A DNA stretch of 48,287 nucleotides, taken from NCBI GenBank assembly GCA_002753225.1, contig PDZS01000035.1, positions 1 through 48,287 of the forward strand, written 5' to 3'. Source of the stretch: Deltaproteobacteria bacterium YD0425bin51 (GTDB lineage: Bacteria > Desulfobacterota > Desulfobacteria > Desulfobacterales > YD0425bin51). The notes under the pieces were generated by a model, which was not told the origin of the DNA, ran no database searches, and worked only from the letters and a program-made list of their open reading frames with translations. A program made the position numbers and the translations under genes. Every line of letters starts with the position of its first letter. Position 1 is the stretch's first letter. Shown here piece by piece: positions 34,009 to 43,119 of the stretch.

Positions 34009-35934
34009 TTATAACACAGGCTTACCTGTATCTTTGTTCCATTCAAATTGCTGCCAGTATAAGCTCATCATTTTTTCAATATCAATTGTTCTATCTTTAT
34101 TTGGTCCAGTTGCCAACGGAGGTCTTCCTAATGCTCTTTCACACACTTTATAATCCCTTGGATCAATTCCATGCTTTATATTAAATGATTGTTTCAAATT
34201 TTGAATTTTAGCCCCTATTTCAATATATTCTTCAGGGTTTTTTTTAAAACCTGTTGCCATGTTTAACCATTCAAAAATAGGAAGCCTTCCAACGCCTAAA
34301 AATGCCCCAAAAAGACAAAGTCCAGAAGCATTTGCTATATTCATAAATTTACTTGAATAAGCTGCCATTTGTGCCTTTTTTTCATCTGGTATATATTTTG
34401 TGTCTTTTGAAAAAAACATACTTACTTTAGGTGCTCCTTTAACACGGTTCCAAAGCTGAAACATTTCATAATAAAGTTGTGAGCCAATAGTGTGCCTTCC
34501 TGGAGTGGATTCAACAGAATAGTGAAGAGCAAAGCCAGGATCATTTCTGCTATCATGCATTGGAAGCTCTTGTCCTCCTGCATGTACTGCACAGTTTTCA
34601 GCTCCTTTTCCTATTTTTTGTGCTGCAATTTTAACGCCATCAGCCAAAATATTACCGATACCTTCTCTTTTTACCATCTTATGAACTAACTCAATAATTG
34701 CTTTTGAATTGCCCCAAGACAGATCAATGCCATCTGTATCTTCTTTAGTTAAAATTCCCCTCATGTAACATTCTATTGCAAAGGCAACTGTAGCTCCTGC
34801 AGAAATTGAATCCATTCCTGCTCTATTCAAAACCTCATTCAAATAAAATATACTGCCAATATCTTCATTCATACATAAAGCACTAAGAGCTATGACTGTC
34901 TCATATTCAGGTTTATGGGTTTCATGAAATTCTTTGCCCGGCAATGAACATATTCCTCCACACCCTAACGGACATGAATAACAGTAATATTTTTCTTTTT
35001 CCCTTGAAATAAAAACATCAGGATTGATTTTTATCGATTTTTCAGTTCCAAAATCCTCATGCGTGCCAAGCCAGTTTTTAACAGGGGCATCCCCCATTTC
35101 AATAGATGCCTGATTCATGGAAACTGTTCCCCATTTTTTCAGCAATATTTTATATAACATGCCATCTTGAGCCATCTGTAAAGGAAGAGTTCTTAAAACT
35201 ATTCCTAAATAAGATGTATAGTCACCGGGAATAAAAGGAGGCTGCATTCTGACTAACAAGTTGCATTTTATACTAAGCCTTCTTACAGCTTTTTTGTCAT
35301 GAACCATAATCTTTTTATTTCCATTTAAGACAACTGCTTTAAGTTTTTTTGACCCCATTAAAGCGCCAAGTCCAGATCTAGCTGCTATTCTTCCTCTGTC
35401 ATTACATATCCCAGAAATCAAAGATAGATTTTCACCAGAAGTACCAATACAAGCAACTCTAGCTTTTGGCCCATGAATGTCCTTTAATATTTCTTCTGTT
35501 TCTACTGCATCCTTTCCCCATAATCTAGATGCACTTTTAATTTCTGGCTTTTCATTACCAATATATAAATAAACAGGCTCGTCACTAATTCCTTTAAAAA
35601 ATATACCATCATAGCCGCAACGTTTTATAGCAGGTGAAAAATTCCCTCCACAGTTTGCGTCTCCCCATCCTCCAGTAAGAGGAGATTTTCCGACTGCCAT
35701 CCATCTGCCGGTAAAAAGGCTCCCTGTTCCAGTTAAAAGACCAGACATAATCCCTAATATATTATCTTTCCCTAGCGGATCAGCACCTTTTGGAATGCGA
35801 TCATTTAAAATATAAGCACCAAGACCTATACCTGACAGATAATTCCTGTAAACCTCATCAGATATTTGTTCTTCAGAAATTTCCTTATTGCTTAAATCAG
35901 CCCAAAGTATTTTTCCCATAAACCCAGAAGCCAT
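34009..35934 (-). CDS. aor: Aldehyde:ferredoxin oxidoreductase (tungsten type)
   Basis: A 641-residue AOR-family enzyme that oxidises aldehydes to acids with ferredoxin, using a tungsto-bispterin and a [4Fe-4S] cluster. Cluster ligands are C318, C321 and C325 (CYSCPLGC) plus C540 (ASGLCLFGAF), the canonical arrangement. Pterin-binding blocks are TGRWMAVGKSPLTGGWGDANCGG (about 75-97), GRIAARSGLGALMGSKKLKA and the ADGVKIAAQKIG segment near 431. A perfect AAGGAGG ribosome site precedes the ATG. It is divergent from the acetyl-CoA hydrolase/transferase gene. The physiological aldehyde cannot be read from the sequence. No pterin or tungstate-uptake genes are in view. Confidence 0.95.
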   Translation of the reverse strand: MASGFMGKILWADLSNKEISEEQISDEVYRNYLSGIGLGAYILNDRIPKGADPLGKDNILGIMSGLLTGTGSLFTGRWMAVGKSPLTGGWGDANCGGNFSPAIKRCGYDGIFFKGISDEPVYLYIGNEKPEIKSASRLWGKDAVETEEILKDIHGPKARVACIGTSGENLSLISGICNDRGRIAARSGLGALMGSKKLKAVVLNGNKKIMVHDKKAVRRLSIKCNLLVRMQPPFIPGDYTSYLGIVLRTLPLQMAQDGMLYKILLKKWGTVSMNQASIEMGDAPVKNWLGTHEDFGTEKSIKINPDVFISREKEKYYCYSCPLGCGGICSLPGKEFHETHKPEYETVIALSALCMNEDIGSIFYLNEVLNRAGMDSISAGATVAFAIECYMRGILTKEDTDGIDLSWGNSKAIIELVHKMVKREGIGNILADGVKIAAQKIGKGAENCAVHAGGQELPMHDSRNDPGFALHYSVESTPGRHTIGSQLYYEMFQLWNRVKGAPKVSMFFSKDTKYIPDEKKAQMAAYSSKFMNIANASGLCLFGAFLGVGRLPIFEWLNMATGFKKNPEEYIEIGAKIQNLKQSFNIKHGIDPRDYKVCERALGRPPLATGPNKDRTIDIEKMMSLYWQQFEWNKDTGKPVL

Positions 35935-36130
35935 ATATCCTCCTTATAAATATAATAATATAATTAATTAAAAAATATGTTATAAATTACTTATAGCTTT
36001 TAAGGCAAACAAAATCTTTAAAATGTTGCTTTACAATCTGGATAAAAGTTGTTATGCAAAACATATTTGTATTCATAAGTAAGATTAACTATGTTCAATT
36101 TATTGGCTAAAGTATTTGGAGGTTGACTTT
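35935..36130. promoter_or_regulatory. Divergent intergenic region between aor and the acetyl-CoA hydrolase/transferase gene
   Basis: 196 bases, AT-rich, with the start of aor on one side and the start of the CoA-transferase gene on the other, so it must hold both promoters. I see no convincing -35/-10 pair, palindrome or riboswitch. Only the ribosome sites at each end are clear. Confidence 0.6.
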
Positions 36131-38317
36131 ATGAAAAATGAAAACCCAATTTATTATCAGGATGTTGAAAAATGTGTTGATGACATAATTAAAAAGGTAG
36201 GTAAAAAAATTGTCTTTGGAATGCCTCTTGGCTTAGGTAAACCTAATTACCTTGCTAATGCTATTTACATGAGAGCAAAAAAAGACACAACAATTGATTT
36301 ATATCTATGTACAGCTCTATCACTAGAAAAACCATCATGGTCAAGCGATCTAGAGCGCAGATTTTTAGAACCTTTCATAAAAAGAGTTTTTGGTGGATAT
36401 GCTGATTTGGAATATATGAAAGATTTGAGAAAAGGAGGGCTTCCTTCAAACATTCAACTGAAAGAGTTCTATTGCAAAGCAGGTTCATACCTTAACCTCC
36501 AACCTGCTCAAGAAAATTATATAAGCTCTAATTACACTCATGCATATAGAGATATATTAGAAAATAATGTAAATGTTTGCGGTCAGATAGTTTGCAAGGC
36601 AACAATCAATAAAAAAATTTATTTTAGCTTGAGCTGCAATCCCGAAGTGACTCTTGATGTAGCAAAAGAAATGCGTAAGCAAGAAAAAGAGGGCAAAAAA
36701 ATTGCGTTAATAGGCGAAATAAATCAAAATCTTCCTTTTATGTACGGAGATGCAGTTGTTGACCCTGCTCTATTTACTGCTGTAATTGACAACCCCGAAT
36801 ATAATTACAGACTATTTAGCGCTCCTAAAATGTCAATAACCACGACTGATTACATGATTGGTTTTTATTCCAGTACACTAATTAAAGATGGCGGAACACT
36901 TCAAATAGGAATTGGTTCTTTAGGTGATGCTCTATGCTATGGTCTACAAATAAGAAATCAGAATAATGATGTATATAAAAAACTTATTTCTGACGCTAAT
37001 ATTTTAAATAAATTCGGGACGACTATAGAAAGAGTTGGAGGAGTTGAGCCTTTTGATGAAGGAATAACAGGATCTACAGAGATGTTGGTTGATGGATATT
37101 TACACTTAATCAAAAGTGGTGTTGTAAAAAGAAAAACTTATAATGATGTTAATATTCAAAGACTGATAAATGAGAAAAAAATCACTGAAAATATTACCCC
37201 CCAAATTTTAGGGACCTTAATAGAAGAAGGCGCTATAAGGAAAAAATTAACTGAAGAAAATTTTAACTTTTTAAGAAAATTCGGTATATTTAAGACAAAC
37301 TTAAAATATGAAAAAGGATTTATTAAAAATGGCGAAATAAATATTTCTTGTGATTTAACTGATGCAAAAAATATGGATATGATTGTAAAAAATTGCCTTG
37401 GAGATACTCTGAAAAATGGAATTCTTATACATGGAGGCTTCTTTTTGGGGCCTGAAAGTTTTTATAAGGCATTAAAAGATATGACTGAAGAAGAGCGCAA
37501 ACAAATAAATATGACAAGCGTTTTAAATGTCAACCAGCTCTATGGGAATGAATATGCAAGCCAAGAATTAAAAACCCTCCAGAGAAAACATGGCAGATTT
37601 GTTAACGCATGTTTAATGGTTACACTTAATGGAGGTGTAGTTTCTGACGCGCTAGAAAACGGACAAGTTGTAAGCGGAGTTGGAGGACAATATAATTTTG
37701 TATCCCAAGCTCATGCCCTTCCAGATGGAAGATCAATTCTCATGTGTAAAGGTGTAAGAAGTAAAGGCAAAGATATTAAATCAAATGTTGTATGGAATTA
37801 TGGGCACATAACTATTCCTAGACATTTACGTGATATTGTTATAACTGAATATGGCATTGCAAATCTTAGAAGCAAATCTGATAAAGAAATTATTATGGAA
37901 CTTTTAAATATTGCAGACTCTAGATTCCAAGATGAACTTTTACAGCAGGCAAAAAGTGCAAAAAAACTTCCATCAAACTATCAAATCCCAGACCAATTTA
38001 AAAATAATTATCCTCAGGAATTAGATAAAATTTTAGCGCCTTTTAAGGCAAAAGGTTTTTTCCAGCCTTTTCCATTTGGAACAGATTTCACAAAAGAAGA
38101 ACTTGTAATTGGAAAGGCTCTACGAGGTTTAAAAGAAAAGATGTCTGAAGGTCTTGGGAAAGTATCAAGCATTGGTAAAGCTATAACGATTAGGACTGTA
38201 CCTGAAAAAGCTAAACCTTATTTAGAAAGGCTTCAGTTAGATAAGCCATCTACAGGTCAGGAAAAAATGATGCAAAAGATGGTAATTTATGCGCTTACTT
38301 CATCAGGCGCAATTTAG
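36131..38317 (+). CDS. Long acetyl-CoA hydrolase/CoA-transferase family protein
   Basis: A 728-residue member of the acetyl-CoA hydrolase/transferase family (family I CoA transferases), which exchanges CoA between acetate and other acids. Most relatives have 430-500 residues; this one has about 230-250 more, mainly in a long insert between the halves and a C-terminal tail. Recognisable parts are the N-terminal FGMPLGLGKPNYLANAI and LFSAPKMSITT, GTLQIGIGSLGDALCYGL near 260, and the C-terminal VVSGVGGQYNFVSQAHALPDGRSI and ITEYGIANLRSKSDKE. ATG 36131 with GGAGG upstream is used instead of a TTG at 36116. It is 40 bases upstream of the PEPCK-like gene. Confidence 0.88.
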   Translation: MKNENPIYYQDVEKCVDDIIKKVGKKIVFGMPLGLGKPNYLANAIYMRAKKDTTIDLYLCTALSLEKPSWSSDLERRFLEPFIKRVFGGYADLEYMKDLRKGGLPSNIQLKEFYCKAGSYLNLQPAQENYISSNYTHAYRDILENNVNVCGQIVCKATINKKIYFSLSCNPEVTLDVAKEMRKQEKEGKKIALIGEINQNLPFMYGDAVVDPALFTAVIDNPEYNYRLFSAPKMSITTTDYMIGFYSSTLIKDGGTLQIGIGSLGDALCYGLQIRNQNNDVYKKLISDANILNKFGTTIERVGGVEPFDEGITGSTEMLVDGYLHLIKSGVVKRKTYNDVNIQRLINEKKITENITPQILGTLIEEGAIRKKLTEENFNFLRKFGIFKTNLKYEKGFIKNGEINISCDLTDAKNMDMIVKNCLGDTLKNGILIHGGFFLGPESFYKALKDMTEEERKQINMTSVLNVNQLYGNEYASQELKTLQRKHGRFVNACLMVTLNGGVVSDALENGQVVSGVGGQYNFVSQAHALPDGRSILMCKGVRSKGKDIKSNVVWNYGHITIPRHLRDIVITEYGIANLRSKSDKEIIMELLNIADSRFQDELLQQAKSAKKLPSNYQIPDQFKNNYPQELDKILAPFKAKGFFQPFPFGTDFTKEELVIGKALRGLKEKMSEGLGKVSSIGKAITIRTVPEKAKPYLERLQLDKPSTGQEKMMQKMVIYALTSSGAI

Positions 38318-38357
38318 AAACAGCTAACTATTTTTAACATTATTAAAAGGAGCTGCT

Positions 38358-40004
38358 ATGTTAAACTATAAAGAAGGTCTTTTAGACCTTGAAAGCATAA
38401 CAAAAAAACATTTAAGACGTATTTATAGAAATCTTCATACACCAGTACTATATGAAGATATAATTAAAAATAGAGAAGGTGAACTTGCTCACCTTGGCCC
38501 AATTGTTGTGAGAACAGGACATTATACTGAACGAAATCATGAAGACAAATTTATTGTGAAAGAGCCTGTTTGTGAAGGTAAAATTAATTGGAACGAAAAA
38601 ACTAAAGAGATTTCTATTGAACATTTTAATAATCTACTATATCGACTCCTTGCATATTTACAGAATAAAGATGTCTATTTTCAAGATTCTTATCTCGGAA
38701 ATGATCCCAGACATAGAATTCCATTGAGGATAATTACAGAAACTGCATGGCACAGTTTATATGCAAGAAATATGTATGTACAAATTTCTACTCAAAAGGA
38801 ATTTGAAGAATTTAAACCAGAATTTACAATCATTCATGTACCAGGATTTCATGCAATACCTGATATAGATGGGACAAGATCATCGTCGTTTATTATAACC
38901 AGCATGGGACAAAAAGTTGTTCTTATTGGCGGCACAAGTTATGCTGGAGAAATAAGAGAAGCTGCTATTTCAATATCCAATTTTCTTCTAAGCGAAAAAG
39001 GGCTTTTTACTTTACGCTGTTCTGCAAATATGGGAACAAATGGTGATGTAGCGATATTTTTAGGAAGAGCTGGAACTGGAAGAAGCACTCTTGCGACAGA
39101 TCCAGAACGAAGGATTGTAGGAGACTATGAACATGCTTGGACAGATGATGGATTATTTAGTTTAGATGGTGGATGCTATCCCAAAATTTTGAACACTTCA
39201 AAGGAAGATCCTCTAATTTATCAAGCTACAAGAAGATTTGGAACAATACTTGAAAATGTTTTTATTGATCCAGAAACTAAAAGAGTAGACCTAACAGATA
39301 AAAGACTTACTGAAAATCTAAGGGCTTGCTATCCTATTTCACATATACCAAATGCAGTAAGAGAAGGGATTTGTGGTCACCCATCTAATATCTTCTTGCT
39401 TACATGTGATGCCTTTGGAGTTCTTCCTCCGCTTGCCAGGCTTACTACTGAACAAACAGTATTTGCATTTTTATCTAGCTACACATCAAGGTTCACAGAG
39501 AAAAAAGGGGAAATGACAGAGCCGAATCCAGTATTTAGCGTATGTTTTGGTGCATCTCCTATTTCTATTCAACCACATGAATATGCGAAAACATTTATGG
39601 AAAAAATAAAAAAACATAACGTTACTTGTTGGCTTATGAATACAGGTTGGGTTGGAGAACCTTGCGGAAATAGCGAAAGGATTAAGATATCATGTTCACG
39701 GGCTTTGATCAACGCTGTAGTTACAGGTAAATTAAAAGATGTTGAATATGAAACAGACCCTGTATTTCAATTTGAAATCCCTAAAGAATGTCCTGGGATA
39801 CCTGCAAACATATTAAACCCTCGCATGGCAGCAAAAGATGAAGGGGAATATGAAGTTAGGGCAAATAGACTTGCTTATGAATTCATGAAAGACTATTCCC
39901 AATTTGAGACATTAATGCCTGAAACCATGCGTTCAATGCTTTCAAATATTATTTCAATAAAAGACTCTGTTGATCTTTTAGAAGAATTTAGTTTATCTAT
40001 GTAA
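38358..40004 (+). CDS. PEP carboxykinase (ATP)-family protein with replaced catalytic residues
   Basis: A 548-residue protein clearly homologous to ATP-dependent PEP carboxykinase over its whole length. Alignment by eye to E. coli PckA shows most catalytic positions replaced: Lys212/Lys213 are R200/E201, His232 is R220 (TLRCSANMG), and the P-loop Lys254 is R242 (GRAGTGRSTL). Asp269 is Y257 (VGDYEHAW). The R65, Y207 and R333 equivalents (R59, Y196, R322) are kept. All three Mn ligands (K213, H232, D269) are therefore lost and the enzyme is probably not a PEPCK. The fold, including ACYPISHI and DAFGVLPPLARLT, is well conserved, so the protein is maintained rather than decayed. AAAGGAG precedes the ATG. 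It is in an operon with the CoA-transferase-like gene. Confidence 0.9.
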   Translation: MLNYKEGLLDLESITKKHLRRIYRNLHTPVLYEDIIKNREGELAHLGPIVVRTGHYTERNHEDKFIVKEPVCEGKINWNEKTKEISIEHFNNLLYRLLAYLQNKDVYFQDSYLGNDPRHRIPLRIITETAWHSLYARNMYVQISTQKEFEEFKPEFTIIHVPGFHAIPDIDGTRSSSFIITSMGQKVVLIGGTSYAGEIREAAISISNFLLSEKGLFTLRCSANMGTNGDVAIFLGRAGTGRSTLATDPERRIVGDYEHAWTDDGLFSLDGGCYPKILNTSKEDPLIYQATRRFGTILENVFIDPETKRVDLTDKRLTENLRACYPISHIPNAVREGICGHPSNIFLLTCDAFGVLPPLARLTTEQTVFAFLSSYTSRFTEKKGEMTEPNPVFSVCFGASPISIQPHEYAKTFMEKIKKHNVTCWLMNTGWVGEPCGNSERIKISCSRALINAVVTGKLKDVEYETDPVFQFEIPKECPGIPANILNPRMAAKDEGEYEVRANRLAYEFMKDYSQFETLMPETMRSMLSNIISIKDSVDLLEEFSLSM

Positions 40005-40010
40005 AAAAAT

Positions 40011-40036
40011 GGGGATAGGCATTTATGCCTGTCCCC
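40011..40036. terminator. GC-rich hairpin between the PEPCK-like and DUF3334 genes
   Basis: A 12-pair stem (GGGGATAGGCAT with ATGCCTGTCCCC, one G-U) with a 2-base loop, preceded by an A-tract and followed by TTAGAAAGG, not a T-tract. On the plus strand it is a weak or imperfect terminator. On the minus strand the A-tract becomes a T-tract, but no convergent gene ends there. It covers the ATG at 40025, which supports the later start at 40052. Confidence 0.55.
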
Positions 40037-40051
40037 TTAGAAAGGAAACTT

Positions 40052-40612
40052 ATGCAACCTAATAATTTATCTACAATTGATATTATTTCAGGAATATTTT
40101 GCAAATCCACTAAAAGAGTATTAGAACTTAGCACTCAAAAAACAATTAAATTTTCAACTACAATTCAACGCATAAGTAAAGTAAGTTTGCGACCAGAAAT
40201 TGGAAGTTTTGTACAGTTTACTGGAGATTATAACGGATTAGCTGTAATGAATTTCACATCTGGCGCAGCTATGGAACTATATAGAAGCTATATGATAGCA
40301 ATGGGCTTACCAGAAAGTGACCTTGCTAAAGAATATACTTCATCTGAAGTACCAGATAGTATTGGAGAAATGACAAATCAAATAATGGGACAGTCTCTTA
40401 GCATGATTGAAGAAAAATATGACCTGACAGCATATTGTGGTCAACCTAAAGCATTAGCTCTAAACAGTGCAATTACCTTAACTATTGACTCTGACTATAC
40501 AGAAAATAGGCGTATATCTTTTAATATAGAAAGCCACAGATTTTATTTAGAACTATCAATGGAACCAATTGAATTTATCTCTATCAGAAGAGAAAAACAA
40601 CCAGCTTCCTAA
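40052..40612 (+). CDS. DUF3334 / CheX-like CheY-P phosphatase
   Basis: A 186-residue protein of the DUF3334 family, which has the CheC/CheX/FliY phosphatase fold. The signature D-x3-E-x2-N is present as D102, E106 and N109 (PDSIGEMTNQIMG), so phosphatase activity on phospho-CheY-type regulators is predicted. Other family blocks are LRPEIGSFVQFTGDYNGLAVMNFT and ALALNSAITLTID. ATG 40052 with AAAGGAAA is used. An earlier ATG at 40025 lies inside a hairpin. It overlaps cheZ by 4 bases, convergently. Confidence 0.85.
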   Translation: MQPNNLSTIDIISGIFCKSTKRVLELSTQKTIKFSTTIQRISKVSLRPEIGSFVQFTGDYNGLAVMNFTSGAAMELYRSYMIAMGLPESDLAKEYTSSEVPDSIGEMTNQIMGQSLSMIEEKYDLTAYCGQPKALALNSAITLTIDSDYTENRRISFNIESHRFYLELSMEPIEFISIRREKQPAS

Positions 40613-41268
40613 AATCCAAATTCTGCTAATAAATCATCTACCAAATCCTGCTTCATCCCTTCTGCAGCAGGAGGAACTTCTCTAACTTCACGGATAAGTT
40701 CTGCTGTTTTCTCTATATTTTCTTGGGACTTATCCTTCCCTATATTTAATACAAGCACTGTTTCAATTAATAAATCTCTAATAAGGGTTAAATCCTTAAT
40801 AAGAGTTTCCATTCGTTGCCGGGCAACATCTTGATAAGATTGAGATGCAATAATATCAAAAGTTGCACCTTTCATTGAATTTAGAGTATCTTCTGTAATT
40901 TTGATAAGTTCAGATTTTGGATTCTGAGCCTTTGAACTGGATAAAAAATCTTCCAACTTATCAGTTAATACACCTATTTTATCGCATTTATTTAAGACTT
41001 CACTTGTGGATTGAGACATAAGCTCAACTACGCTCTGAGCCCTATCAACTGCAGTAGGAGCCTGTTCAGTAGCACTTGACAAACGGACTTCTACATTTCT
41101 TAAATTAAGAACCATTGAATTAATCTTTTGGGCAAGATTGGAAAGAAGTCCTTTGGTATCTATAATTGGTTCGTGTAAAGTTAAATCATACTCACCTCTT
41201 AAAAGTGCATCAGTTACTTCAACAAGAGAAGCAATACCCCTATCCATATCGTAATTGGGATTTGACAT
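40609..41268 (-). CDS. cheZ: CheZ protein phosphatase
   Basis: A 219-residue CheZ that dephosphorylates CheY-P in chemotaxis. The catalytic segment is ASQSYQDVARQRM with D147 and Q151, matching the D143/Q147 spacing of E. coli CheZ. The N-terminal two-thirds are long helices (four-helix bundle), and the C-terminal QDLVDDLLAEFGF is the CheY-docking helix. Other che genes are not in the window. It is 80 bases downstream of the diguanylate cyclase gene in the same orientation and converges with the DUF3334 gene. Confidence 0.9.
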   Translation of the reverse strand: MSNPNYDMDRGIASLVEVTDALLRGEYDLTLHEPIIDTKGLLSNLAQKINSMVLNLRNVEVRLSSATEQAPTAVDRAQSVVELMSQSTSEVLNKCDKIGVLTDKLEDFLSSSKAQNPKSELIKITEDTLNSMKGATFDIIASQSYQDVARQRMETLIKDLTLIRDLLIETVLVLNIGKDKSQENIEKTAELIREVREVPPAAEGMKQDLVDDLLAEFGF

Positions 41269-41348
41269 TATAATGATTTCTCCACTCGCTTTTTACTATT
41301 TATATAATATAATAACTTTTAGCACACCTTTTTAATAAAATCAACTAA

Positions 41349-43094
41349 CTACCTATAGCGTTTCTGTGTCTTGTAATAAGCTTCTTTAGATTCATACATA
41401 AAGCGGTCAGCTTCTTTTTGAAGGTTTTCAACTGGATATACATCAGTTCCTGCAGCACCTAGACTTACAGTAACAGGGAACTGTTCATTATTTCCAACTT
41501 CCATATAAATATTATTAAAACCCTCACTTTGCAATCTGCTAATAAATGAATTTGCCCCCTCATTTTTAGTATTTGTTAGTAGAATAAAAAATTCATCTCC
41601 ACCTGTTCTAGCAACAATATCTGTAGGTCTTACACCTTTTTTAAGTATTTGCGATACAGTCAAAAGTAATTTATCTCCTGCTTCATGTCCATATACATCA
41701 TTTGCCATCTTAAGACGGTTAACATCAACTGCTACTATAGAATAATCAATATTGTATTTTTTAAGTTTTTCCTCTTCTTCTTTTAATGCCTGATCTAAAT
41801 ATCTACGATTGTAAAGACCTGTCAAACCATCAGTATATGCTCTTTCTTCTAGCTGTTTTAAAAGAAGCTTGTTATGAATATATCCACCTAATGGCTCTAT
41901 AAAAAGCTTTATGTATTCGTTATCTTCACGACAATAATCTCCTTTTAAAATAAAAAGACCAACCCTTTTACCATCTGCTCCAATAAGAACTTTTTGGGTT
42001 GATTTCTCCCATGGCAAAAAATCGCTTGAAATGGTATCTGCCTGAAAACTCTGGACATCCCTTGATAGATATGACCTTGCAATAACTCCCATCTGATCAT
42101 TATCTATTTGTCGTTGAGCTGTAAACCACAAATTACCAGCCCTAATATCATTTATAATAACACCTGCTGCATTTGTTTTGATTATGGGTAAAAACATATC
42201 TAAAAAAGAATTAATCAAAAAAGAAGCATCAGTTTCTTTTTGCATCTGGTTACCTAAATCAACTAATTTAGACAGAATCTCATTATTTCTTGTTATTGTT
42301 TCTTGCTGCTCCCTTATTTTACCAATTAATTTAATCTCCCGAGTTGTCTCTCTGAATATTAAAAGTCCCCCTTCATCAAAAGGCGATTTTGCAATTGTTT
42401 CTGTTAAATAGTTACTACCTATCTGATGGCTCTTTTTTTTGTTTGCTGCGAGACCAAAGCCATGTTCAGCAGGACAATTTTCACAAGGATCTGGCTTTCC
42501 CAAAAGTTCATGGCACCTTATTGCATTATTAGATGGCATTAGACTATTTACAGCCTTATTTTTTCTTTGAATAAAGAAAGATGCGTTAACTGTTACGATT
42601 GCTTCTGGTAAATGGTTTAACAATTGTTCGAGTAGCCTTCTATCTTCATCAACGTTTTGCCTACGTCTCTCTAAAAGGACATTTTTTGCCTGCTGCTCTT
42701 TTCTCATTAAATCAATTTTTCTAAGCAAAGTGACCTCTTGAGTAACATCATGAAGCGTAAGCAATATATTATTTTCAAGAAGAGAAAATTGGACTCTTAT
42801 AAAAAGATTATCCCCTTGAGTTTTTTTTAAAGTAATAGATTTCTGTCTGGGCCATGGTTTTGAGTTATCATTTATGGGACAATCTTCGCAAGGAGCTGAT
42901 TTTTGAAACAAAAGATTATAACAAAAAGGAGCATCTTCTAATTTAGTCTGGTTACTAGCAGAAATTTGTGCAAGAATCTGCTTTGCAGCAAGGTTTGCGC
43001 AAACTATATGAAAATCTTTATTAATTATGACAATACCTGTTTGAACAGCTTCAAATATAGCCGCATCTATATTTAATTGATTTAATAAATCCAT
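41349..43094 (-). CDS. PAS-PAS-GAF diguanylate cyclase (GGDEF)
   Basis: A 581-residue cytosolic protein that should make cyclic-di-GMP. It has two PAS-like regions (about 10-120 and 165-260) joined by a coiled coil (about 125-160), a GAF-like region (about 275-410), and a GGDEF domain (about 420-581). The catalytic motif RTGGDEFF is intact, and the inhibitory-site RxxD (RPTD) lies five residues before it. Both PAS regions carry a similar cysteine motif, C58-x10-C69-x2-C72 and C194-x9-C204-x2-C207, possibly binding metal or sensing redox. There is no membrane segment. It lies upstream of cheZ, which may reflect a motility link. Confidence 0.93.
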   Translation of the reverse strand: MDLLNQLNIDAAIFEAVQTGIVIINKDFHIVCANLAAKQILAQISASNQTKLEDAPFCYNLLFQKSAPCEDCPINDNSKPWPRQKSITLKKTQGDNLFIRVQFSLLENNILLTLHDVTQEVTLLRKIDLMRKEQQAKNVLLERRRQNVDEDRRLLEQLLNHLPEAIVTVNASFFIQRKNKAVNSLMPSNNAIRCHELLGKPDPCENCPAEHGFGLAANKKKSHQIGSNYLTETIAKSPFDEGGLLIFRETTREIKLIGKIREQQETITRNNEILSKLVDLGNQMQKETDASFLINSFLDMFLPIIKTNAAGVIINDIRAGNLWFTAQRQIDNDQMGVIARSYLSRDVQSFQADTISSDFLPWEKSTQKVLIGADGKRVGLFILKGDYCREDNEYIKLFIEPLGGYIHNKLLLKQLEERAYTDGLTGLYNRRYLDQALKEEEEKLKKYNIDYSIVAVDVNRLKMANDVYGHEAGDKLLLTVSQILKKGVRPTDIVARTGGDEFFILLTNTKNEGANSFISRLQSEGFNNIYMEVGNNEQFPVTVSLGAAGTDVYPVENLQKEADRFMYESKEAYYKTQKRYR

Positions 43095-43119
43095 TTAAAA
43101 TAATCTATAAAAAAAAATA

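Noticed and set aside
36116..36130. TTG start of the CoA-transferase-like gene
   Set aside because: The TTG overlaps the GGAGG ribosome site that serves ATG 36131.
38358..40004. Annotation as functional PckA
   Set aside because: Overall similarity is strong, but the Mn-binding and P-loop Lys residues are replaced, so I annotated the family only and not the activity.
40025..40051. ATG 40025 as start of the DUF3334 gene
   Set aside because: It lies in the right arm of a 12-pair hairpin and has no ribosome site, while ATG 40052 has AAAGGAAA upstream and the family homology starts after it.
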